Positions 27,232 through 34,670 of a stretch of 63,779 nucleotides of DNA are shown here, piece by piece. The notes under the pieces are model-generated. The model saw nothing but the letters and a program-made list of their open reading frames with translations. It had not been told where the DNA came from and searched no databases. This DNA is from an uncultured Clostridia bacterium (GTDB lineage Bacteria; Bacillota; Clostridia; TANB77; CAG-508). The position numbers were made by a program, and so were the translations under genes. Location of the stretch: contig CANRSD010000005.1 of assembly GCA_947642355.1 (NCBI GenBank), positions 1-63,779 on the forward strand, read 5' to 3'. Positions within the stretch are counted from its first letter, which is position 1. Each line of letters begins with the position of its first letter.

Positions 27232-30200
27232 ATGAAGTATACAATTGGACTAGATATTGGAATATCATCTTGTGGATGGGCAGTAATAAATAATGATGAA
27301 AATAGAATAGAAGATTTAGGAGTAAGATTATTTAAAAAGGCTGAAGAAGCAGATGGAAAATCACTTAATTTAGCTAGGAGAGAGGCAAGAGGTGCTAGAA
27401 GAAGAATAAAAAGAAAAGCTTTAAGAATGAAAAAAGTTAAGGAAATTTTTGTAAAATATAATTTAGTTTCAGAAAAAGAATTAGATACTTTATATATTAT
27501 GACAGATAAAAGTTTAGACGTATGGGAGTTAAGAGTAATAGGTTTAGATGAACTTTTAAGTGCAAAAGATTTTGCAAGAGTATTAACAAGTATTGCTAAA
27601 AGAAGAGGTTATAAATCTAATAGAAAAACAGATGAAGAAGATAAAGAGGTTGGAAAATTAAGTAAAGGAACAATTGAAAATAAAAAATTATTAGAACAAA
27701 AAGGATATAGAACAATAGGAGAGATGTTTTATAAAGATGATAAGTTTTTAAATAATAAAAGAAACAAGTGTGGAGATTATAATAATACTGTTTTAAGATC
27801 AATGTTAGTCGATGAAGTGCATATATTATTTGAAAATCAGAGAAAACTTGGAAATATATTTGCTAGTAAAGAATTTGAGAATGAATATATAAATATTATT
27901 ACATATCAAAGAGAGTATATGACACCAGAATTATTAGAAAAAATGCTTGGAAGATGTACATTTGAAAAAGAGGAACCTAGAGCTCCTAAAAATAGTTATA
28001 CATTTGAGAGATTTATGTTACTTCAAAAAGTAAATAATTTAAAAATAGATATTAATGGTGAAGAATTTAATATAAATGAAATTCAAAAGAATGAAATTAT
28101 AGATTTAGCATATAAACAATCAGAAATAAAATATTTACAATTAAGAAAAAGATTAGATTTGTCAAAAGAGGCTAGATTTAAAGATTTAAATTATAATTTG
28201 AAAAAAGAAAAATTGTCAGAGGAAGAAATTATAAAATTAGTAGAATCCAAGAAGTTTATAAAATTAGAAGGATGGCATAAAATAAGATTAGCATTAAAAG
28301 ATTATGATGGAAAATTTGAATTAATAAAGCAAAACTCTGAGTTTCAAAATATGATTGCAGATGCTTTAACTAGAAATAAGACAGATGATACAATTGGACA
28401 ATATTTAAAAAATTTAAATATTGATAGAGATATTGTAGAAGCTATATTAAATATAAATTTTACTAAATTTGGTCATTTGTCATATAAAGCAATGAAAAAG
28501 ATAATTCCAGAGTTAGAGAAAGGGTTGACATATGATAAGGCTTGCAAAAATGCAGGTTATGAATTTAAAGGAAAGAGAAATGAGTTACAAAATAAATTAC
28601 CTCCTATATCTGAATTAGATGATATTATTTTAAATCCAGTAGTTTTGAGGGCAGTTACACAGACTAGAAAAGTAATTAATGCAATAATAAATAAGTATGG
28701 ATCTCCTTTTGAGATTTATATAGAAACTGCTAGAGAGTTATCTAAATCTTATGACGAAAGAAGAAAAATAGAATTTAAACAAAGAGATAATCAAAAAAAT
28801 AATGAAGAGATAATAAAATATATAAAAGAAAATTTTAATTTTGATGCAAAAGCTTTTGATATTTTGAAAATGAAGCTTTGGAGAGAACAAAATGGAAAAT
28901 GTGCATATTCTCAAAAATCAATACCAGCTGAAAGATTATATGAGGAAAATTTTGTACAAGTAGATCACATAATTCCTTTTTCGAGGTGTTTTGACGATAG
29001 TTACAATAATAAAGTATTAGTTTTAACAGTTGAGAATCAAAATAAAAGAGAACAAACGCCATTTGAGTATTTAGGCGAAAATAGAGAAAGATGGCATAGT
29101 TTTGAGGAATTTGTTAATTTAACTTATAAATATAATACTATGAAGAAAGAGAATTTATTAGTAAAAAAATTAGATGAAGAAAAATCAAATAAATGGATAG
29201 ATAGAAATATTAATGATACAAGATATATTAGTAGATTTATGTATAATTATATAACTAATAATTTAAAGTTTTTACAAAATGATTCAAAAAGAAAAGTATA
29301 TGTAATTAATGGTAGAGCCACAGCAGTATTAAGACATTTTTGGGGATTAAAGAAGGATAGGGAAGAGTCAGATAAACACCATGCTCAAGATGCAGTAGTG
29401 ATAGCTTGTGCTACTAATAAAAATATAAAAAAGATTTCTGACTATAGTAGAAGTAAATGTTTATATAAATATAATCATGAAGAGAAATATAACCCAAAGT
29501 TATTATTAAAAGAACCATGGCCTAGATTTAGAGAAGAATTAGAGGCGAGAATGGAAGATTTAGATATTAAGGGTGAAATGTATTCTTTAAAATATGGAAA
29601 ATTTATTAATTATTCAGATGTAGATATTACAAAAATAAAGCCAATATTTGTATCTAGAATGCCAGAAAGAAAAATAACAGGTAAAGCACATCAAGATACA
29701 ATGCGTTCACAAAAATTTATTAATAATGGATATAAATTTACAGTAGTAAAAAAGCCTTTGAAAAATATTAGCAAACAAGAAATTGAAGATATGATAAATA
29801 AAAAAGAATTTAGTTTATTATATAATAGTGATAAACATTTATATGATGATATATATGAGAAAATGAAAGATAATAATTTTAAAGCTGAAAAAGCTTTTGC
29901 AAATGAATATAGAAAACACAGTAAGAATGGGTTAGGGCCAATTGTGAGAAGTATAAAAATAGCTTCAATGGGAAGTACAGGTGTTAAATTAAAAAATAAT
30001 TCAATTGCAGATAATGCTAATATGGTAAGAGTTGATGTATTTAAGAAAGATAAAAAGTTTTATTTAGTTCCTATATATGTTGCAGATTTTGTAAAAAAAC
30101 AATTACCAAATAAAGCAATTGTAGCAGGAAAGTCTGAAGAAGATTGGATTGAAATGACAGATGAATATGAATTTAAATTTAGTTTATATTGTAATGATTT

Positions 30201-30423
30201 AGTTAAAGTAAAAAAGAAAAATGAAAAAGAAATAATATCTTATTACAAGGGTACAGATAGAAGTACAGCAGGCATAAATTTATTAAAAGATCCTAATAAA
30301 TCTAATGAAAAGAATATAAGCAAGTATGGGTCAAAAACATTAGAAATATTTGAAAAATATCAAGTAGATATTTTAGGTAATATTAGCAAAGTAAAAAAAG
30401 AAAAAAGAGAGGGAGTTAGTTAA
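27232..30423 (+). CDS. cas9: Cas9 nuclease, type II-C
   Basis: This 1063-residue Cas9 is in the compact II-C size range. RuvC-I is GLDIGISSCGWAV (Asp8), the Arg-rich bridge helix is ARREARGARRRIKRKALRM, and RuvC-II is IYIETAREL (Glu498). The HNH motif is QVDHIIPFSRCFDDSYNNK (His579), and RuvC-III is HHAQDAVVIA (His717, Asp720). All catalytic residues are present, so it should be a two-strand RNA-guided nuclease. No csn2 or cas4 follows cas1 and cas2, which fits II-C. It contains no in-frame CGG codon, in keeping with the native genes. Confidence 0.97.
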   Translation: MKYTIGLDIGISSCGWAVINNDENRIEDLGVRLFKKAEEADGKSLNLARREARGARRRIKRKALRMKKVKEIFVKYNLVSEKELDTLYIMTDKSLDVWELRVIGLDELLSAKDFARVLTSIAKRRGYKSNRKTDEEDKEVGKLSKGTIENKKLLEQKGYRTIGEMFYKDDKFLNNKRNKCGDYNNTVLRSMLVDEVHILFENQRKLGNIFASKEFENEYINIITYQREYMTPELLEKMLGRCTFEKEEPRAPKNSYTFERFMLLQKVNNLKIDINGEEFNINEIQKNEIIDLAYKQSEIKYLQLRKRLDLSKEARFKDLNYNLKKEKLSEEEIIKLVESKKFIKLEGWHKIRLALKDYDGKFELIKQNSEFQNMIADALTRNKTDDTIGQYLKNLNIDRDIVEAILNINFTKFGHLSYKAMKKIIPELEKGLTYDKACKNAGYEFKGKRNELQNKLPPISELDDIILNPVVLRAVTQTRKVINAIINKYGSPFEIYIETARELSKSYDERRKIEFKQRDNQKNNEEIIKYIKENFNFDAKAFDILKMKLWREQNGKCAYSQKSIPAERLYEENFVQVDHIIPFSRCFDDSYNNKVLVLTVENQNKREQTPFEYLGENRERWHSFEEFVNLTYKYNTMKKENLLVKKLDEEKSNKWIDRNINDTRYISRFMYNYITNNLKFLQNDSKRKVYVINGRATAVLRHFWGLKKDREESDKHHAQDAVVIACATNKNIKKISDYSRSKCLYKYNHEEKYNPKLLLKEPWPRFREELEARMEDLDIKGEMYSLKYGKFINYSDVDITKIKPIFVSRMPERKITGKAHQDTMRSQKFINNGYKFTVVKKPLKNISKQEIEDMINKKEFSLLYNSDKHLYDDIYEKMKDNNFKAEKAFANEYRKHSKNGLGPIVRSIKIASMGSTGVKLKNNSIADNANMVRVDVFKKDKKFYLVPIYVADFVKKQLPNKAIVAGKSEEDWIEMTDEYEFKFSLYCNDLVKVKKKNEKEIISYYKGTDRSTAGINLLKDPNKSNEKNISKYGSKTLEIFEKYQVDILGNISKVKKEKREGVS

Positions 30424-30428
30424 ATAAA

Positions 30429-31331
30429 ATGAGTTATCGAAGTGTAATGATTACACAACCGACAAAGCTATCAGTAAAAAACAGACAGCTAAAAATTACT
30501 CAAGATGAAGAATGGAGTATACCATTAGAGGATATATCATCAATTGTATTTGAGACCCCTCAAATTAATGTTTCATCAAAAGCTATGAGTATGATTGCTG
30601 ATAATAAAATTGTAGTATATAGTTGTGATGATAAGCATTTGCCAAATGGAATATTTATACCATTTGAATGTCATAGTAGAAGTTTAAAAGTTTTGAAAAA
30701 CCAACTTAAAATTAAAGAAAATTTTAAAAAAAGGTGTTGGCAAAAAATTATTATTCAAAAAATATTAAATCAATCAGAAGTTTTGAAAATGAATAATAAG
30801 ATATTAATGGGTGAATACTTGGAAAATATATCTAAGAAAGTTAATTCTGGAGATACTGAAAATGTAGAAGCTGTTGCAGCAAGAAATTATTTTAATTCTT
30901 TATTTGGAAATGGATTTAGTAGAGGTTTTGATAATGTTTATAATGCTTCATTAAATTATGGATACTCTATTATAAGAGGTGCAATAGCTAGGACAATAGT
31001 ATCTTATGGATATTTGCCTTCACTTGGAATTCATCATAAAAGTGAGTTAAATAATTATAACTTAGTAGATGATTTTATAGAACCATTTAGACCGATTGTA
31101 GATTTATGGGTAAAAACAAATATTAATATTGAAACAGAATTTAATAAATATGTAAGAGCAGAATTATTGAACCTTTTAAATGTAGATGTGAAAATACAAG
31201 AAAAATTGCAATCAGTTAATAATGCTATAAATGTTATGATTGCCTCTTATACTACTGCAATAAACCAAAATGACTATAAAAAATTAGAATTACCAAAAAT
31301 ATTACCAATAAAAATCCATAGTTATGAGTAA
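30429..31331 (+). CDS. cas1: Cas1 integrase
   Basis: This 300-residue type II Cas1 begins MSYRSVMITQPTKLSVKNRQ. It contains the conserved Glu region (NVEAVAARNYFNSLFG) and the His segment (LPSLGIHHKSELNNYNLVDD). Cas1 with Cas2 inserts new spacers into the array. It starts 6 bases after cas9 and overlaps cas2 by 8 bases, so the three genes form one operon. Confidence 0.96.
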   Translation: MSYRSVMITQPTKLSVKNRQLKITQDEEWSIPLEDISSIVFETPQINVSSKAMSMIADNKIVVYSCDDKHLPNGIFIPFECHSRSLKVLKNQLKIKENFKKRCWQKIIIQKILNQSEVLKMNNKILMGEYLENISKKVNSGDTENVEAVAARNYFNSLFGNGFSRGFDNVYNASLNYGYSIIRGAIARTIVSYGYLPSLGIHHKSELNNYNLVDDFIEPFRPIVDLWVKTNINIETEFNKYVRAELLNLLNVDVKIQEKLQSVNNAINVMIASYTTAINQNDYKKLELPKILPIKIHSYE

Positions 31332-31647
31332 TAAATTTATGCGAATAATAGTATTTTTTGATTTACCAGTAGTTAGAAAAAGAGATAGAAAAATATATGC
31401 AAAGTTTAGAAGATTTTTGCTAAATGACGGATATGATATGGTTCAATATTCAGTATATTCACGATTATGTAATGGCACAGATATGACAAATAAACATTTA
31501 AAAAGATTAAACGAGATTTTGCCACCAAGAGGGTCAATACGTTGTTTAACAATTACTGAGAAACAATACGAAGAAATGAGATTTTTAGTAGGAAACCCAT
31601 TAATAAAAGAAAGAAAAGTAGATACAAGACAGATGAGTTTGTTTTAA
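31324..31647 (+). CDS. cas2: Cas2
   Basis: This 107-residue protein starts MSNKFMRIIVFFDLPVVRKRDRKIY, with the ferredoxin-like fold and N-terminal Asp typical of Cas2, and ends RKVDTRQMSLF. It bridges Cas1 dimers during spacer acquisition. It is the last gene of the cas operon and is followed by a terminator and then the array. Confidence 0.95.
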   Translation: MSNKFMRIIVFFDLPVVRKRDRKIYAKFRRFLLNDGYDMVQYSVYSRLCNGTDMTNKHLKRLNEILPPRGSIRCLTITEKQYEEMRFLVGNPLIKERKVDTRQMSLF

Positions 31648-31652
31648 AAATG

Positions 31653-31694
31653 AAAAAAATGAACAATATTTTTAATAATAATGTTCATTTTTTT
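31653..31694 (+). terminator. Terminator of the cas operon
   Basis: AAAAAAATGAACAATATT pairs with AATGTTCATTTTTTT-type sequence around a short loop and ends in seven T residues. It is symmetric enough to also stop minus-strand transcription coming out of the array. Confidence 0.75.
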
Positions 31695-31710
31695 CTTTAA
31701 TAAAATTGTA

Positions 31711-31733
31711 TAATGCTCTATTTTAGAGCATTA
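31711..31733. terminator. Hairpin between cas2 and the array
   Basis: TAATGCTCTA pairs perfectly with TAGAGCATTA around a TTT core. It lies 11 bases beyond the cas2-side end of the array, where the minus-strand pre-crRNA would end. It may act as terminator or as part of the leader. Confidence 0.5.
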
Positions 31734-31744
31734 TAGCTTTACCT

Positions 31745-32043
31745 ATTATATCATATCGAAGAACAGAAGGGAACTATAACGCTTGTCTATATATTCTTCT
31801 TCTACCTAAATTATATCATATCGAAGAACAGAAGGGAACTATAACTGTAAATCTTTTATTATTTGTTCTACTACCATTATATCATATCGAAGAACAGAAG
31901 GGAACTATAACTCATTATTTTGTTTTACAATTTGTTTATAAATTATATCATATCGAAGAACAGAAGGGAACTATAACTTAATTCATATTGAAGGCTTAGA
32001 CGCAAATATTATATCATATCGAAGAACAGAAAAAAACTATAAC
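31745..32043 (-). CRISPR. CRISPR array, 5 repeats of 36 bp and 4 spacers of 29-30 bp
   Basis: Repeats start at 31745, 31810, 31876, 31942 and 32008. Four are identical. The last (32008-32043) has GGG changed to AAA in one half. On the minus strand the repeat begins GTTATAGTTCCC and ends TGATATAAT, like type II-C repeats. The tracrRNA anti-repeat matches this strand, so crRNAs are made right to left. The ending is an extended -10 promoter (TG, one base, TATAAT), so each repeat can start its own crRNA. I found no obvious spacer match within this window. Confidence 0.95.
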
Positions 32044-32120
32044 AACATTCCATTTGTTCCTTTTATATATGTAAGTATATCATATAAAAATTAGTTTTTA
32101 CAACAATTTAAGAAAATTTG

Positions 32121-32149
32121 TTTACAAAAAAGATGTTTTATGCTATAAT
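32121..32149 (+). promoter_or_regulatory. Promoter of the first tandem paralogue
   Basis: TTTACA (32121-32126), 17 bases ending in TGC, TATAAT (32144-32149), followed by the motif CAAGATATTT. The same arrangement occurs before the second paralogue (33278-33306). Confidence 0.7.
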
Positions 32150-32257
32150 ATTCAAGATATTTGTGTCCTATATGTTGAAGTGTGAGAGTTCTTATGCACA
32201 AAACTTGTGAGAGGATAGGTACATAAAATAAAACAATAAGAGGTAGGCAAAGTAAAA

Positions 32258-33157
32258 ATGGGAAAAAAATATATAAAAAAAATGATTTGGTCATGTTGTG
32301 TAATATTTGTAGTTATAGGAGTAATTTGTTTGGTTCCCAAATCTCCAATTTCTGAAGAGCCAGAAAGTTTTTCTAAAACTTTGGAAGTTCCAGAACAGGA
32401 AGAAGAGGTTTCTGAACTAGAGGAAGTTTCTCAAATAACTTGGGAGGAATTAGAAGCACTTTGGCCTAAGCTACAGAAGGCATTATGGGAAAACCCTAAC
32501 CTAAATGAATTTGAAGGCAGGAAGCTTGAAATATCAGAAAATAGAGTACTGATATTAGACGGCTACAATACAGAGTGTAATGTAGATTATCCAGAACCTG
32601 ATAAATTTATTCAAGCGGTTCCAAATGAAGACAGTTCTTGGATATGTATGTTATATTCAAACAAAATTTTCTATGTACCAGAATGGTATGATGGAAAGTT
32701 ACACGAATATAAGGAAACATATATTGATAAAAATGGAACTGAAAGTATTGTAACTTATGAGGTTCCTTATATTTCATATGAAAAGACTGGAACCGGCGAG
32801 CGGTTTACAACAGTAAAACGGATAATAAATGTAAACGTATATGCACCTTTTAATGAAGAGAAACTTCATTTTCTGGAAAAGTTTACATTTGGGAAGAGTG
32901 AAAAGTATTTTTTAGATATTCCCAATCCAGAATTTTCTAAGTTTCCATTTTTTATATGGGGAGTAAAAAATAATCGAGCACTTCTCTATAATGAGTATGT
33001 GTTGGCAGTGTTTGACATCTCTAATAAAGAGATGAAAGTTTTAACGTCTGATGCACTTGAATACAATATGACAGAAACAACAGTTGAGTTTGTTGAAAAT
33101 AATGTCAAGTATTCGTGCAATTGGACAGAAAATTCAAATATTGTAAAAATGGATTGA
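32258..33157 (+). CDS. Membrane-anchored protein, first of two tandem paralogues
   Basis: This 299-residue protein has a basic N-terminus and one TM helix (MIWSCCVIFVVIGVICLV). An acidic Glu/Pro linker and an extracellular domain of unknown family follow. It shares MYAPF/MYAPY-type, LHFLEKF, KYFLDIP, VLAVFDI and a C-terminal CNW with the next gene, so they are duplicates. It carries two in-frame CGG codons (32801 and 32819) that read as Arg within an unbroken frame; +1 reading would hit a stop within 5 codons. Composition is less AT-rich than the neighbours, suggesting acquisition. Function unknown. Confidence 0.65.
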   Translation: MGKKYIKKMIWSCCVIFVVIGVICLVPKSPISEEPESFSKTLEVPEQEEEVSELEEVSQITWEELEALWPKLQKALWENPNLNEFEGRKLEISENRVLILDGYNTECNVDYPEPDKFIQAVPNEDSSWICMLYSNKIFYVPEWYDGKLHEYKETYIDKNGTESIVTYEVPYISYEKTGTGERFTTVKRIINVNVYAPFNEEKLHFLEKFTFGKSEKYFLDIPNPEFSKFPFFIWGVKNNRALLYNEYVLAVFDISNKEMKVLTSDALEYNMTETTVEFVENNVKYSCNWTENSNIVKMD

Positions 33158-33277
33158 CATAAGTTTGTCATGATTACATTTGTACGTAATAACTTTCCTC
33201 TCACAGCAATTTAAAGTAGTATATTGTTAAAAAAGACATATACTACTTTTTTGCTTTTATTTCTATACAATTTAATG

Positions 33278-33306
33278 TTTACATAATTATAGAACTGTGT
33301 TATAAT
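33278..33306 (+). promoter_or_regulatory. Promoter of the second tandem paralogue
   Basis: TTTACA (33278-33283), 17 bases, TATAAT (33301-33306), then CAAGATATTT as in the first unit. The leader of about 95 bases ends in an AAGAGGA ribosome site. Confidence 0.7.
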
Positions 33307-33408
33307 ACTGCAAGATATTTATGTCTTATAGTGCGTAATAGTTTTTGGCGCACAAAATTTGTGAGAGGATAGACATAATTATTGAGTACATTGAAAAGAG
33401 GATTAAAA

Positions 33409-34461
33409 TTGAAAGAAAAATTTCAAGAGTTTTTAGATTTTATAGGAAGGCAAAATCCAATACGGAAAATAGAAAGAGAGGAAAGGAAAAAAAGAGCAAG
33501 AAGTATTATATTTATATTAATTGGATTTGTACTTATCTTTGTATTTAGAGTTTTAGTATTTGTTGAACATAAAATATCTGATAGTATAGATTCTTCTAAA
33601 TCAAAAGAGCAAATTATTGCTGAAGAGGAAAAGTCTATTACCAAACCCAAAGAAGAACCAGAATTAGAAGAATATGATATATATAAAGAACTACTAGAGC
33701 CAAGAGTAATGGATATATATTATGATATAGAAAAATATTTTTCAGATATTCAACAAACTCTTAGAGAAAATCCAAAAGAAGCTACGATAGAAGGATTTCC
33801 TTTGAGAATATCTCAACAAAGGACTATTGTAGTAGATGGTGAAGATTTAATGTATAATGTGGACTATGATGAGCCTGCTAAGGCGTCTACTGGAACAGTT
33901 GCTGATGGCACATGGATATCTTATGCAGTATCTAAAAGAGAGTTTTATTCTCCCCAAAATTATGAAGGAGAATTATATGACTTTACACTGCGGTGCATGG
34001 ATAGTAATGGTAAAATTTATTATGAGCTTCATAAAGTACCATATATGAAGTTTGAAGATTTGCCAAAAGAGTGCATTTATCAAGTAGTTCATTTTTCTTA
34101 TGAAAATGGAAAAGAAATTCCAATGTATGCTCCTTATACGTTTGAAAGAGTTCATTATATAGAAAAATTCTACTTAGGAGAATCAGTAGAAAAGTATATA
34201 TTAGATATGCCAAAAACATATATGGATGGATCAAGTATTGTATTTGTAGAAAATGACCGAATTCTTATAACAAATGCGGATATATTAGGTGTATTTGATA
34301 TAAAGAAAAATACTTTTTCTGTTATATCAAAAGATATTTTTGATATAGGAAAAACGAATGATCATGAAATTCTTTTTACAGATAGTAACCATAATTTATA
34401 TTGGTGTAACTGGAAACTGAATTCTGATGCAATATTAGTTGAAAAATCTGATATTAAATAA
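33409..34461 (+). CDS. Membrane-anchored protein, second of two tandem paralogues
   Basis: The start taken is TTG at 33409, which follows AAGAGGA at 7 bases; a TTG at 33382 is also in frame but lacks a ribosome site. The product of about 350 residues has a basic N-terminus, one TM helix (SIIFILIGFVLIFVFRVLVF), an acidic linker and the same extracellular domain as its tandem copy (APYTFERVHYIEKFYLGES, ADILGVFDIKKNTFSV, LYWCNW). It has two in-frame CGG codons (33463, 33991) read as Arg. A strong terminator follows at about 34519-34560. Function unknown. Confidence 0.65.
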   Translation: MKEKFQEFLDFIGRQNPIRKIEREERKKRARSIIFILIGFVLIFVFRVLVFVEHKISDSIDSSKSKEQIIAEEEKSITKPKEEPELEEYDIYKELLEPRVMDIYYDIEKYFSDIQQTLRENPKEATIEGFPLRISQQRTIVVDGEDLMYNVDYDEPAKASTGTVADGTWISYAVSKREFYSPQNYEGELYDFTLRCMDSNGKIYYELHKVPYMKFEDLPKECIYQVVHFSYENGKEIPMYAPYTFERVHYIEKFYLGESVEKYILDMPKTYMDGSSIVFVENDRILITNADILGVFDIKKNTFSVISKDIFDIGKTNDHEILFTDSNHNLYWCNWKLNSDAILVEKSDIK

Positions 34462-34515
34462 CATAGGTTTGTTATTACATTTGTACGGAATTACTTTCCT
34501 CTCACAAAAAACTTA

Positions 34516-34562
34516 AAGAAGAGCGGTAGACTGCTAAAAGCAGTCATAATACCGCTCTTTTG
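34516..34562 (+). terminator. Terminator of the second paralogue
   Basis: AAGAGCGGTA pairs with TACCGCTCTT. An inner stem GACTGCT with AGCAGTC nests in the loop, and TTTTGC follows. Confidence 0.8.
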
Positions 34563-34588
34563 CTATGTTAATATTTGCTAACATAAAA

Positions 34589-34631
34589 TTAGCACTCTTG
34601 TATTGACATTGCTAATTTAAAGTATTATAAT
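34589..34631 (+). promoter_or_regulatory. CIRCE operator overlapping the clpB promoter
   Basis: TTAGCACTC (34589-34597), exactly nine bases, then CATTGCTAA (34607-34615) matches the CIRCE palindrome TTAGCACTC-N9-GAGTGCTAA at 16 of 18 arm positions. It overlaps TTGACA (34603-34608), which with a 17-base spacer leads to TATAAT (34626-34631). HrcA should therefore repress clpB until heat shock. Confidence 0.8.
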
Positions 34632-34670
34632 ATTCTTTACAAGAAAAATATTCGTAAGGAGGTAATTGTT

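Larger units (their letters stand above)
32201..34510. repeat. Inverted repeats flanking each tandem paralogue
   Basis: Each gene has TTGTGAGAGGATAG in its leader (about 32207 and 33359) and TTTCCTCTCACA after its stop (about 33194 and 34494). The arms pair over 10 bp in the first unit and 12 bp in the second. Leaders also share CAAGATATTT and a GTGC/GCAC hairpin. They could pair at long range in the mRNA or mark ends of a duplicated cassette. Confidence 0.6.

Noticed and set aside
31745-32043. Plus-strand transcription of the CRISPR array
   Set aside because: The tracrRNA anti-repeat has the plus-strand repeat sequence, so it can pair only with a minus-strand crRNA, and the promoter-like end of the repeat also points to the minus strand.
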